Source: Mycobacterium colombiense
GTDB taxonomy: Bacteria > Actinomycetota > Actinomycetes > Mycobacteriales > Mycobacteriaceae
Reading direction: 5' to 3'
Length of the DNA stretch: 64,000 nucleotides
Assembly (NCBI RefSeq): GCF_001665835.1
Contig: NZ_LZSX01000080.1
Location: 1 to 64,000 of the forward strand
A program made the translations under genes and the position numbers. The notes beneath the pieces were generated by a model. It did no database searches, was not told the origin of the DNA, and saw only the letters and a program-made list of their open reading frames with translations. Below, in pieces: positions 16,461 through 24,760 of this stretch. Position 1 is the first letter of the stretch. Each line of letters begins with the position of its first letter.

Positions 16461-16492
16461 GCACATCGCGGCGGTGAGCCCGCGCGATGTGC
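16461..16492 (-). terminator. Hairpin downstream of rmlC
   Basis: GCACATCGCG at 16461-16470 pairs with CGCGATGTGC at 16483-16492 (10 perfect pairs, 12-base loop). It begins 15 bases after the rmlC stop in the direction of transcription. No strong T-run follows, as is common in mycobacteria, so termination is likely but not certain. Confidence 0.5.
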
Positions 16493-16506
16493 CATCAATT
16501 GCGCCG

Positions 16507-17124
16507 TCAGTCGCGCATACCGTCGATGAATGCCGTTGTCTCGTCCCAGGTGGGCAGCAGGCCGGAGGCGCGCACTTCGTCGAGGCTGGGCGCCGCGGCA
16601 TCGCGGTCGGACAGGTTGGGCGGCGCGCCGTCCACCAGCGGCCAGTCGATGCCCAGTGCCGGATCGGTTGCGCAGATCGTGTGTTCGCGCTGCGGGTTGT
16701 ACTCCGCCGAGCACAGATACATCACCGTCGAATTGTCTTGCAGCGCCAGGAAGCCATGCCCGAGGCCTTCGGACAGGTAGATCGTCCGGTGATCGGTGTC
16801 GTCGAGCAGAACCGAATCCCATTGCCCGAATGTCGGCGAACCCACCCGAATGTCGACGACGACGTCGAACACCGAACCGCGAACGCAGGTCACGTACTTG
16901 GCCTGGCTCGGCGGCACCTGGGCGAAATGGAGTCCGCGCAGCACGCCGGCCGATGACACCGAGCAATTGGCCTGCCGGACATCCAGGCGATGACCGGCGA
17001 AGGACAGAAATCCCTTGTCGGTGAGCCATTCGAAGAAATGGCCGCGCGAATCGCCGTGCACGGCAGGGGTGATCTCCCAGGCGCCGGGAACTTTCAGTTC
17101 GCGAACTTCCACGCTACTGCCCAC
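16507..17124 (-). CDS. rmlC: dTDP-4-dehydrorhamnose 3,5-epimerase
   Basis: 205 residues, cupin fold. The segment SVSSAGVLRGLHFAQVPPSQAK (shown here in part) contains the catalytic His region LRGLHF, and MYLCSAEYNPQREH is family-typical. RmlC makes dTDP-4-keto-rhamnose for the rhamnosyl linker between peptidoglycan and arabinogalactan. It overlaps the end of rmlB by 11 bases, as expected for a coupled operon. GTG 17124 is used here; GTG 17112 (VEVREL) aligns better with the start of the M. tuberculosis protein as I recall it and may be the true start. Confidence 0.94.
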   Translation of the reverse strand: MGSSVEVRELKVPGAWEITPAVHGDSRGHFFEWLTDKGFLSFAGHRLDVRQANCSVSSAGVLRGLHFAQVPPSQAKYVTCVRGSVFDVVVDIRVGSPTFGQWDSVLLDDTDHRTIYLSEGLGHGFLALQDNSTVMYLCSAEYNPQREHTICATDPALGIDWPLVDGAPPNLSDRDAAAPSLDEVRASGLLPTWDETTAFIDGMRD

Positions 17125-18115
17125 GCTCTTCGTAGCGGGCTTCCGAGGCGTCTTTCAACGGACGCCACCACGATTCGTTTGCGCGATACCAGTCAATGGT
17201 GGCACGCAGCCCCTCCTCGAAGTCGGTATGCTTTGGCGCCCAACATAATTCGTCATACAGCGTGGACGGGTCGATGGCGTAGCGCAAATCGTGGCCGACG
17301 CGATCGATGACGTGGTCGAAATCGTCGGGCTCGCGGCCCATCATCTGCAGCAGCGTGCGCAGCACGGTCAGGTTGTTGCGCTCGCCCTCGGAGCTGATCA
17401 GGTAGGTGCGCCCGATCTCGCCCTTGTCCAGGATGCGCCGCACCGCGCTGTTGTGGTCGTCGACGTGAATCCAATCGCGCACGTTGGCGCCGGCGCCGTA
17501 CAGCTTGGGCCGCCGCCCGGTGAGCACGTTGGTGATCTGGCGCGGGATGAACTTCTCGACGTGCTGATACGGGCCGTAATTGTTGGAGCAGTTCGAGATC
17601 GTCGCGCGTACCCCATACGAGCGCACCCAGGCGCGCACCAGCATGTCGGCGGCGGCTTTGGTCGCCGAATACGGGCTGGACGGGTTGTAGGGCGTCGCCT
17701 CGGTGAACCGCTGCGGGTCGTCGAGCTCCAGGTCGCCGTAGACCTCGTCGGTCGAGATGTGGTGCAGCCGCACACCGTAACGTCGCACCGCCTCGAGGAT
17801 GGTGAAGGTGCCGACGACGTTGGTGTGCAGGAACGGCTCGGGGCTGTGCAGCGCGTTGTCGACGTGGCTCTCCGCCGCGAAATGCACCACCGCGTCGGAT
17901 TCGGCGACCAGCCGCGACACCAGCTCGGCGTCGGTGATGTCACCGACCACCAGCTCTATCGAGTCCTCGACGTCGGCCAATGACTCGCGCCGACCCGCAT
18001 AGGTCATGGCGTCGAGCACCGTCACGGCATCCTCGGGGTGTTCGCGGACCGTGCTGTGCACAAAGTTGGCGCCGATGAATCCAGCGCCGCCGGTGACCAG
18101 TAACCGCATGCCCAA
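17114..18115 (-). CDS. rmlB: dTDP-glucose 4,6-dehydratase
   Basis: 333 residues, short-chain dehydrogenase-like fold. NAD-binding motif GGAGFIGANFVHS, active-site STDEVYGDL and YSATKAAAD (YxxxK). It converts dTDP-glucose to dTDP-4-keto-6-deoxyglucose, the second step of dTDP-rhamnose synthesis, which is essential for the mycobacterial cell wall. It is followed by rmlC as in M. tuberculosis Rv3464-Rv3465. ATG start at 18115. Confidence 0.95.
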   Translation of the reverse strand: MGMRLLVTGGAGFIGANFVHSTVREHPEDAVTVLDAMTYAGRRESLADVEDSIELVVGDITDAELVSRLVAESDAVVHFAAESHVDNALHSPEPFLHTNVVGTFTILEAVRRYGVRLHHISTDEVYGDLELDDPQRFTEATPYNPSSPYSATKAAADMLVRAWVRSYGVRATISNCSNNYGPYQHVEKFIPRQITNVLTGRRPKLYGAGANVRDWIHVDDHNSAVRRILDKGEIGRTYLISSEGERNNLTVLRTLLQMMGREPDDFDHVIDRVGHDLRYAIDPSTLYDELCWAPKHTDFEEGLRATIDWYRANESWWRPLKDASEARYEERGQ

Positions 18116-18135
18116 ACCCTAACGGAGCCGATCCG

Positions 18136-19002
18136 TCAGTTTGCGCGTGTTAGCCCCAGAGGTCCGGCCAATTCGCTTAGCGCAGGTAGCAGCGTCGCTT
18201 CGTCGTGGGCGCCCAGCACCTGGATCGCCACGTGGTCGGCTCCGGCCTGCAGATGTTCACCCAAGCGCCTCGCGATGTCCTCCGGGGTGCCATAGGCGAC
18301 CACCGCGTCGATCAGCTTGTCGCTGCCGGGTTTGTGCACGTCGGCATCGGTGAACCCCAGCCGCAGCCAGTTGTTCACGTAGTTGCCCAGGCCCAGGTAA
18401 TGCTCGACGGTCTGACGCCCGATAGCGCGCGCCTTCTCCGCGTCGGTGGTGAGCACCACCTTGTGTTCGGGCGCCAAATACACTGCACCGCCGAGCAAAT
18501 CGCGCGCCTTCGCGGTGTGTTCGGGCGTGGTCAGGTAAGGGTGCGCACCGGAGCTGCGCCGGGCCGCGAGGCCCAGCACCCGCGGCCCGAGCGCCGCAAC
18601 CACCCGCCGGCTGGTCGGCACCAGGGCCGCGTCGAGTTCGTCGAGGTAGGAGACCAGGGCGTCGTACGGCTTCACGTACTCCTGGGTGTGCTCCGGGTGG
18701 CCCACCCCGACACCCAGCAAAAACCTTCCCGGATGGCCGGATTCGATCCGGTGGAAGGACTCGGCGACTTCCGGGGCGGGCGCCGACCAGATGTTGACGA
18801 TCCCGGTGGCCAGCTGCAGCGAAGTCGTCCGCGCCAGGGCCGGTTCGGCCCAGGACAGCTCGGCGTCCGGTGATCCGCCGATCCAGGCGGCGCCGTAGCC
18901 CAGCGATTCGATGCCCGCGGCCAACTCGGGGGAGACGGATCGGGTGGGCAGCCACACGCCGAACCGGCCAAGCTCTGGCTTGAGCGAAACTCCCTCGGTC
19001 AT
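18136..19002 (-). CDS. LLM-class (F420-dependent type) oxidoreductase, copy 2
   Basis: 288 residues, luciferase-like TIM barrel. Signature features include the LGVGVGHPEHT segment and the N-terminal FGVWLPTRSV strand. LLM proteins in mycobacteria use F420 or FMN for hydride transfer; the substrate is unknown. It is a paralogue of the next gene upstream (19026-19874): both share AGAHPYLTTPEHTA and AYGT-[PV]-[ED]-[DQ]-IA. M. tuberculosis has one such gene here (Rv3463), so this is a tandem duplication. It ends 20 bases before the rmlB start on the same strand, and may be co-transcribed with rmlBC. Confidence 0.88.
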   Translation of the reverse strand: MTEGVSLKPELGRFGVWLPTRSVSPELAAGIESLGYGAAWIGGSPDAELSWAEPALARTTSLQLATGIVNIWSAPAPEVAESFHRIESGHPGRFLLGVGVGHPEHTQEYVKPYDALVSYLDELDAALVPTSRRVVAALGPRVLGLAARRSSGAHPYLTTPEHTAKARDLLGGAVYLAPEHKVVLTTDAEKARAIGRQTVEHYLGLGNYVNNWLRLGFTDADVHKPGSDKLIDAVVAYGTPEDIARRLGEHLQAGADHVAIQVLGAHDEATLLPALSELAGPLGLTRAN

Positions 19003-19025
19003 CTGGTTTCCCCCTAGAAGCTTTG

Positions 19026-19874
19026 TCAGGACGACTGCAGTCCAAGCGGCCCCGCCAGTTCGGCCAGCGCCGAGACCAGGTTTTCATCCTTCGTCAGGAC
19101 CTGCACGGGGACGTGATCGGCGCCGGCATCGAGGTGTTCGGTGAGCCGCGCCGCGATCTGGTCCACGGTGCCATATGCCACCACCGCGTCCACCAGACGG
19201 TCGCTGCCCGGCCGGGTGACCTCGTCCTCGGTGAATCCCAGCCGCTTCCAGTTGTTTCGGTAGTTGGCGAGGTTGAAATAGACGTCGAGGGCCTTGCGCC
19301 CGACCGCGCGGGCCTTCTCGGCGTCGGTGGTCAGGATCGCCTTGTGCTCGGGCGCCAGGAACGCCGAGGGCCCGATGAGTTCGCGGGCCCGCGCGGTGTG
19401 TTCCGGGGTGGTCAGGTAGGGGTGCGCCCCGGCCGCGCGTTCCGCGGACAGCTTGAGGACGCGCGGGCCCAGTGCCGCCACCACCCGGCGGTTGGCGGGT
19501 ACACCGTAGTCATCGAGCTGCGTGAGGTAGTCGGTGAGCGCGTCGTAGGGCTTGCGATATTCGGTGTGAGCCTCGGGATGGCCGACGCCGATGCCCAGCA
19601 GGAAGCGGCCCGGGTACGCCTTGTCGATGCGGTGGAAGGATTCGGCCACCGGCTTGGCCGGCGCGGTCCAGATGTTGACGATGCCGGTGCCCACCTGCAA
19701 CGTCGTGGTCGCCTGCAGGAGGGGCTCCACCCACGACAGCTCGGCGGGGGGTGAACCGCCGACCCAGACGGCGCCGTAGCCCAGCGCTTCGATGTCCCTG
19801 GCCTGCTCGGGGGTGACGCCGCGTCCGAACGATCCGAACCGGCCGAGGTTGGGTTTGCTCGCTGCATCGGTCAT
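19026..19874 (-). CDS. LLM-class (F420-dependent type) oxidoreductase, Rv3463-like
   Basis: 282 residues. The same TIM-barrel family as its neighbour, with LGIGVGHPEAHT, AGAHPYLTTPEHTA and AILTTDAEKARAVGRK. The position next to rmlB and near infA matches M. tuberculosis Rv3463, so this or its neighbour is the orthologue. The catalytic substrate is unknown. 23 bases separate the two copies, which suggests one transcript. ATG at 19874. Confidence 0.88.
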   Translation of the reverse strand: MTDAASKPNLGRFGSFGRGVTPEQARDIEALGYGAVWVGGSPPAELSWVEPLLQATTTLQVGTGIVNIWTAPAKPVAESFHRIDKAYPGRFLLGIGVGHPEAHTEYRKPYDALTDYLTQLDDYGVPANRRVVAALGPRVLKLSAERAAGAHPYLTTPEHTARARELIGPSAFLAPEHKAILTTDAEKARAVGRKALDVYFNLANYRNNWKRLGFTEDEVTRPGSDRLVDAVVAYGTVDQIAARLTEHLDAGADHVPVQVLTKDENLVSALAELAGPLGLQSS

Positions 19875-19902
19875 GGTGTTCCCAACCTGTGCCCGGTGAA
19901 GG

Positions 19903-21444
19903 CTATTCCGGCTCGGCTACATCCTCATCGGCATCGTCGAGAACGGCACCGGCGACGCCGGCGGCGGGCGGCTCGAGCGGCAGCAGCACGATGAACCGGG
20001 TGTCGCCGGGCACCGACTCCACCCGCAGGTCCCCGCGGTGCTTCTTCACCACGATGTTGAACGCCAGGTCCAGGCCCAGCCCGGTGCCCTCGCCGAAGGG
20101 CTTCGTGGTGAAGAACGGCTCGAAGATGTGCTCGCGGACGTCCTCGGGTATCCCCGGCCCGGTGTCGCAGATTTCGATGCGGGCCAGCTGCTCGCCTTCC
20201 CGGCAGGTGCGGATGGTCAGCGTGCCCCCGGTATCGCGCATCGCGGCGATCGCATTGTCGATGATGTTGGTCCACACCTGATTGAGATCACCTGGGTAGC
20301 AAGGGATTTCGGGCAACGTCTGGTCGAACTCCTTGACCACCGCGATGGCGCGTTGCGTGCCGGCGTCCCTGCCCGCGTCCTTGGTCAATCGATCGGCGAA
20401 CATCACCAGCGTGCTGCGCAGCAGATCGTGCACGTTCGTCACCTGGAACGGGGCCCGATCCAGCTGCGAATACTGCTTGGCGTCGGCGACCAGCACCGAA
20501 ATCCGTTTGCTCGCTTCGAGAATCTGGTTCATCAGCAGCTCGCTCTCGATGGTGTAGTGGATCCACCGGATCGCCATCTCCAACGAGGTCGACGCCAGTT
20601 CGTCGCTGACCGCGGAAATCCGCTCCAGCCAATCGGTGTCGATGCCGCCTTCGACGAACGTCGGGGCGATGTCCCAACCGCCGTCGATGTCGTGACCCTC
20701 CAGCCAGTCGCCGACGGCGTCCTCGCGGTCGGCGGTCTCGAGCGCGCTCAAGTGTTGCGATGCGGACTTGGCGACTTGCTCGGCGACCCTCTCCTGCAAC
20801 CGCACCAGGGCGCCCAGCGCCTCGGGGGAGACGGTGCCGTCGGAGAGCATCGCCAGCTTGTGCCGCATGCCGGCCACCCGTTCGCGCAGATCCGCCGCTG
20901 ACCGCGAGATCGCCGCGGCGGGATTGTTCAGCTGATGGGTCAGCCCGGCCGACAACCGGCCCAGCGCCAGCAGCTTCTCCCGGTTGTCAATGATCCGTCG
21001 GGTGCGGTCGGTGCCGACGGCGATGCCGTCGAGCAGGTGCACCGCCATCGGGAACTGGTCCTTCATGAACTGCGCGAACACGGGCGCGTCCATCACAAAG
21101 AAGCGCGATGGCTTGGTCACGTGCACCGAGGCGTCGTAATTCTTCTGCTTGCCACCGGTGAACGCCCGCCAGGCCCCGCAGTACACGCCGCGCTGCGAGG
21201 TGCGGTTGGTCTCGATGTCCTGGCCGCCGGAGAGCTTGGTCATGGTCAGCTCCCCGTCGATCAGGACGTAGAAGCAGGTGGCCGGTTCGCCCTCGACGCA
21301 GATCGGACCCGGTTCGTAGTGCTGGATGTGCCCGTTGCTGCACAGCACCGCGAGCTGCTCGTCGCTGAGCGCCTCGAACAGGAACAGGCTGCGCAGCTCG
21401 TCGGGCTCGCAGGGCACCTTGGCGGTCATTGATTCGGCGCTCAT
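19903..21444 (-). CDS. Sensor histidine kinase with N-terminal cyclic-nucleotide-binding-like domain
   Basis: 513 residues and no membrane segment, so a cytosolic sensor. Residues 18-140 form a CNB-type beta barrel (LFEALSDEQLAVL; GELTMTKLSGG). The usual phosphate-binding cassette FGE is replaced by YCGAW, so cAMP binding is doubtful. The H-box GRLSAGLTHQLNNP places the phospho-acceptor at H170. The ATPase domain has the N-box (TNIIDNAIAAM), G1 (DTGPGIPED), F-box (FEPFFTTK) and G2 (GTGLGLD). Its start overlaps by four bases the stop of the receiver-flavoenzyme fusion, the obvious partner. The C-terminal tail is acidic. Confidence 0.9.
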   Translation of the reverse strand: MSAESMTAKVPCEPDELRSLFLFEALSDEQLAVLCSNGHIQHYEPGPICVEGEPATCFYVLIDGELTMTKLSGGQDIETNRTSQRGVYCGAWRAFTGGKQKNYDASVHVTKPSRFFVMDAPVFAQFMKDQFPMAVHLLDGIAVGTDRTRRIIDNREKLLALGRLSAGLTHQLNNPAAAISRSAADLRERVAGMRHKLAMLSDGTVSPEALGALVRLQERVAEQVAKSASQHLSALETADREDAVGDWLEGHDIDGGWDIAPTFVEGGIDTDWLERISAVSDELASTSLEMAIRWIHYTIESELLMNQILEASKRISVLVADAKQYSQLDRAPFQVTNVHDLLRSTLVMFADRLTKDAGRDAGTQRAIAVVKEFDQTLPEIPCYPGDLNQVWTNIIDNAIAAMRDTGGTLTIRTCREGEQLARIEICDTGPGIPEDVREHIFEPFFTTKPFGEGTGLGLDLAFNIVVKKHRGDLRVESVPGDTRFIVLLPLEPPAAGVAGAVLDDADEDVAEPE

Positions 21445-23144
21445 GCTTCGGCCAGGTATCGGTGCACCAGCATGACCGCCATCGAACCCTCACCGACCGC
21501 GGCGGCGACCCGTTTGGCCGACGTGGAGCGGACGTCGCCGGTGGCGAACACCCCGGGCACGCTGGTTTCCAGGTGGTGCGGTGGCCGGTCCAGCGTCCAG
21601 CCGCAGACGTTGCGCAGGTCCGGGCCGGTCAGGATGAAGCCATGGTCGTCGCGGGCCAGCACCCCGTCCAGCCAGTCGGTGCGCGGTGCGGCGCCGATGA
21701 AGATGAACATCCGCCCGCAGGTGACGTCCTCGGTTTCGCCGGTGCGGTTGTTGACCAGCCGCAGCTGCTCGAGGTGGCCGTCGCCGGCGGCGCGCTGCAC
21801 CTCGGTGCAGGTCAGCACGTTGATCTTGGGGTTCGCCTCGATCTGCTGGATGAGGTAGTAGGACATCGACGCCTCCAGCGACGGGGCCCGCACCACGATG
21901 TTGACCGACTTGGCCGTCCGCGACAGGTACATCGCGGCCTGGCCGGCCGAGTTGGCCCCGCCGATCACGTAGACCTCTTCGTCTTCGCACTCCGGGGCGA
22001 CCGAGATGGCCGCGCCGTAGTAGATGCCGCAGCCGGTCAGCTCGGTGCAACCCTCAGCCTGCAGGTGGCGGTAGGAGACCCCGGTGGCCAGGATGACCGC
22101 GTGCGCGTCGATCGAGCCGCCGTCGGCGAACCGCACGGTGCGCTTGGATCCGTTCACCTCGAGGGCGGTGGCCTTGCGGGCGGTGATCAGCTCGGCGCCG
22201 AACTTCTCCGCCTGCCGGCGGGCGCGGTCGGCCAACTGGCCCCCCGACACCCCGTCGGGGAAGCCCAGGTAGTTCTCGATGCGCGAGCTCTGCCCGGCCT
22301 GGCCTCCGGTGGCGGTGTGCTCGATGAGCACCGTGCGCAGCCCCTCGGAGGCGCCGTACACGGCCGCGGCCAGGCCCGCGGGGCCGCCGCCGACCACGAT
22401 CAGGTCGTAGAACTCCTGCGACGGAGTGGTCGTCAGGCCCAGGGTCTCGGCCAGTTGCGCGTCGGTGGGCTCGACCAGGGTGTCGCCGCGCTGGGTGACC
22501 ACCACCGGCAGCCGCCTGCCGTCCTCGCCGGCCGCGGTGAGCAGCCGCTCGCCGGCGGGTTCGTCGGCCATGAACCAGGTGTAGTAGAGGCCGTTGCGGG
22601 CCAGGAAGTCGCGGACCTGCCAGGACCGCGCCGACCAGCGGTGGCCGATCACCTTGGTGTGCGGGATGGGGTGTTCGGGTGCGGCCCGCCAGGCCTCCAG
22701 CAGCCCGTCGATGACGGGATAGAACTTCTCCTCCGGGGGATCCCACGGCTTGAGCAGGTAGTGGTCCAGGTCGACGACGTTGATCGCGTCGATGGCGGCG
22801 TGGGTGTCGGCGTAGGCGGTCAGCAGCACCCGGCGGGCCGCCGGATACAGGTCCATCGCCTGTTCGAGGAACTCGATGCCGCTCATCTGCGGCATCCGGT
22901 AGTCGGCGATCAGCAGCGCGACGGTCTCGCCGCGCAGCTTGAGCTCCTTGAGCGTGCCCAGGGCGTCGGGCCCGGATTCCGCGCGCACGATCCGGTGCTC
23001 CTCGCCGTAGTGGCGGCGCAGGTCGCGGGCGACCGCCCGGGACACCGAGGGATCGTCGTCGACGGTCAACATCACGGGCTTGCGCTGTTGCGCCGCGGGG
23101 CCGGCGGCGTCTATGGGGGCCGAGGAGCCGGAGGGGTTGGTCAT
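21441..23144 (-). CDS. Response regulator receiver fused to thioredoxin-reductase-like flavoenzyme
   Basis: 567 residues. Residues 22-145 are a complete receiver: acidic DDD at 29-31, phospho-acceptor D81 (LIADYRMPQMSG), T109 and K132 (LLKPW). A linker domain of about 90 residues (WFMADEPAGERLL...) follows. From about residue 250 there is a TrxR-like module: FAD motif VVGGGPAGLAAA, second site YVIGGANSAGQAAMYLS and FIFIGAAPRTDW. The thioredoxin reductase CxxC is missing; the aligned region reads GCGIYYGAA with one Cys only. So it may be a phosphorylation-controlled NAD(P)H oxidoreductase with a non-thioredoxin partner (inference). No DNA-binding domain is present. The kinase gene follows with ATGA overlap. 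Confidence 0.9.
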   Translation of the reverse strand: MTNPSGSSAPIDAAGPAAQQRKPVMLTVDDDPSVSRAVARDLRRHYGEEHRIVRAESGPDALGTLKELKLRGETVALLIADYRMPQMSGIEFLEQAMDLYPAARRVLLTAYADTHAAIDAINVVDLDHYLLKPWDPPEEKFYPVIDGLLEAWRAAPEHPIPHTKVIGHRWSARSWQVRDFLARNGLYYTWFMADEPAGERLLTAAGEDGRRLPVVVTQRGDTLVEPTDAQLAETLGLTTTPSQEFYDLIVVGGGPAGLAAAVYGASEGLRTVLIEHTATGGQAGQSSRIENYLGFPDGVSGGQLADRARRQAEKFGAELITARKATALEVNGSKRTVRFADGGSIDAHAVILATGVSYRHLQAEGCTELTGCGIYYGAAISVAPECEDEEVYVIGGANSAGQAAMYLSRTAKSVNIVVRAPSLEASMSYYLIQQIEANPKINVLTCTEVQRAAGDGHLEQLRLVNNRTGETEDVTCGRMFIFIGAAPRTDWLDGVLARDDHGFILTGPDLRNVCGWTLDRPPHHLETSVPGVFATGDVRSTSAKRVAAAVGEGSMAVMLVHRYLAEA

Positions 23145-23216
23145 CGGCGTTAAGTATGCGCTCGTCAGCGGCTATGTGGGAGGTCGAGCAGGCGGGCCGC
23201 GTTCCGCCGACAGCGA

Positions 23217-23246
23217 TTTTGGTGGAGCGGAATAACCGGGTATCGT
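23217..23246 (+). promoter_or_regulatory. Possible promoter of infA operon
   Basis: TTTTGG at 23217-23222 and TATCGT (TANNNT type) at 23241-23246 are separated by 18 bases in the 251-base gap upstream of infA. This fits a SigA-like promoter but was found by eye only. The gap also must contain the promoter of the opposite-strand receiver-flavoenzyme gene. Confidence 0.3.
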
Positions 23247-23395
23247 GGAACAACGGTGCGGCATCCGCGCCGACTTTTTGTGTGCCAAGTCCCTAGGAAT
23301 TTCCTGTCACCGGCTCACGTTCCAAGTCGGTGCAATGTTGCGTCGACTAGGCGCAGACGAGAACGAAACTATACGGCGAGGATTCTTAACTAGTT

Positions 23396-23617
23396 ATGGC
23401 CAAGAAGGACGGCGCCATCGAGGTGGAAGGCCGGGTGGTCGAGCCTCTGCCCAATGCGATGTTCCGCATTGAGCTGGAGAACGGTCACAAGGTGCTTGCC
23501 CACATCAGCGGCAAGATGCGGCAGCACTACATCCGCATCCTGCCCGAGGACCGGGTGGTGGTGGAGTTGTCTCCCTACGACCTTTCCCGGGGCCGCATCG
23601 TGTACCGGTACAAGTAA
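23396..23617 (+). CDS. infA: Translation initiation factor IF-1
   Basis: 73 residues, beginning [16 protein letters not shown] and ending RGRIVYRYK, the standard single S1/OB-fold protein. IF-1 binds the ribosomal A site during initiation with IF-2 and IF-3. It opens the block infA-rpmJ-rpsM-rpsK-rpsD-rpoA-rplQ found in the same order in M. tuberculosis. The ATG lies after the A/T-rich TTAACTAGTT; a GAGGA sits rather far upstream, so the ribosome site is weak. Confidence 0.97.
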
Positions 23618-23666
23618 AGCGCCTGATCAGAACAACCTACGAAATACAGAACAGGATCGAACAGCC

Positions 23667-23780
23667 GTGAAGGTGAACCCGAGCGTCAAGCCAATCTGTG
23701 ACAAATGCAGGGTGATCCGTCGGCATGGGCGGGTCATGGTGATCTGCACCGATCCGCGCCACAAGCAGCGCCAGGGCTAG
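23667..23780 (+). CDS. rpmJ: 50S ribosomal protein L36 (bL36), zinc type
   Basis: 37 residues, starting at GTG 23667 (MKVNPSVKPICDKCRVI). The zinc-binding pattern C-x2-C...C-x4-H is complete: CDKC, then ICTDPRH. It is therefore the C+ paralogue, which binds 23S rRNA. It sits 49 bases after infA. The frame is open further upstream, but the homologous protein starts here. Confidence 0.95.
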   Translation: MKVNPSVKPICDKCRVIRRHGRVMVICTDPRHKQRQG

Positions 23781-23948
23781 TCCCGGCGAACGCACGACAC
23801 AACTGAATGCAGACCTCCCAGCACCACTGAGTGGCTCGCATCTTTAGAGATGGGCCAGCTCATCTACGCCCGGTCGGAGGCCGGGCCCCGATAGATCGGG
23901 AACGGGCTGGGATCAGACCTCCGCCTAGAAAAAGAGGAAACGCCACCT
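23781..23948 (+). promoter_or_regulatory. Structured leader between rpmJ and rpsM
   Basis: The 168-base gap carries two adjacent hairpins: GCCCGG (23868-23873) with CCGGGC (23881-23886), and CCCGAT (23887-23892) with ATCGGG (23895-23900). The first loop contains GGAGG (23876-23880), which can pair with CCTCC in either of two CAGACCTCC direct repeats at 23810-23818 and 23914-23922. Such alternative pairing ahead of an rpsM-rpsK-rpsD unit, which encodes S4, suggests ribosomal-protein autoregulation. I know of no described leader of this form in mycobacteria. Confidence 0.45.
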
Positions 23949-24323
23949 ATGGCTCGACTAGTAGGCGTCGATCTTCCGCGTGACAAGCGGATGGAGATCG
24001 CGCTGACCTACATCTTCGGCGTCGGCCGCACCCGGTCGAACGAGATCCTGGCAGCTACCGGCATCGACCGGAACCTGCGCACCCGGGACCTGACCGATGA
24101 CCAGCTGACCCACCTGCGTGACTACATCGAAGCCAACCTCAAAGTGGAGGGCGACCTGCGCCGCGAGGTGCAGGCAGACATCCGCCGCAAGATCGAGATC
24201 GGCTGCTACCAGGGCCTGCGGCACCGCCGCGGCCTGCCGGTGCGTGGCCAGCGCACCAAGACCAACGCGCGTACCCGCAAGGGCCCCAAGCGCACCATCG
24301 CCGGCAAGAAGAAGGCCAGGTAA
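23949..24323 (+). CDS. rpsM: 30S ribosomal protein S13 (uS13)
   Basis: 124 residues. MARLVGVDLPRDKRMEIALT at the start and the basic tail RGQRTKTNARTRKGPKRT are the hallmark of S13, which bridges the ribosomal subunits and contacts the P-site tRNA with its tail. It is first in the downstream segment of the cluster, after the 168-base leader; rpsK follows after 6 bases. The ribosome site AGAGGAAA lies upstream. Confidence 0.97.
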   Translation: MARLVGVDLPRDKRMEIALTYIFGVGRTRSNEILAATGIDRNLRTRDLTDDQLTHLRDYIEANLKVEGDLRREVQADIRRKIEIGCYQGLRHRRGLPVRGQRTKTNARTRKGPKRTIAGKKKAR

Positions 24324-24329
24324 CCGCCC

Positions 24330-24746
24330 ATGCCACCAGCCAAGAAGGCATCCTCTGCCCCCAAGAAGGGGCAGAAGACCCGTCGCCGGGAAAAGAAGAA
24401 CGTCCCGCACGGTGCCGCCCACATCAAGAGCACGTTCAACAACACGATCGTGACCATCACCGACCCGCAGGGCAACGTCATCGCCTGGGCGTCGTCGGGT
24501 CACGTCGGGTTCAAGGGCTCGCGGAAGTCGACGCCGTTCGCCGCGCAGCTGGCTGCCGAGAACGCCGCCCGCAAGGCCCAAGAGCATGGAGTGAAGAAGG
24601 TCGACGTGTTCGTGAAGGGCCCGGGTTCGGGCCGCGAGACCGCCATCCGTTCGCTGCAGGCCGCGGGCCTGGAGGTCGGCGCGATCTCGGACGTCACCCC
24701 GCAGCCGCACAACGGCGTTCGCCCGCCGAAGCGACGCAGGGTCTAG
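24330..24746 (+). CDS. rpsK: 30S ribosomal protein S11 (uS11)
   Basis: 138 residues. A Lys-rich N terminus leads into VPHGAAHIKSTFNNTIVT, the conserved S11 signature, and ends PHNGVRPPKRRRV. It forms part of the 30S platform and the mRNA exit site. It begins 6 bases after rpsM, and rpsD follows after 14 bases that include a strong GGAGGAGA site. Confidence 0.97.
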   Translation: MPPAKKASSAPKKGQKTRRREKKNVPHGAAHIKSTFNNTIVTITDPQGNVIAWASSGHVGFKGSRKSTPFAAQLAAENAARKAQEHGVKKVDVFVKGPGSGRETAIRSLQAAGLEVGAISDVTPQPHNGVRPPKRRRV

Positions 24747-24760
24747 GAGGAGAACAATCC

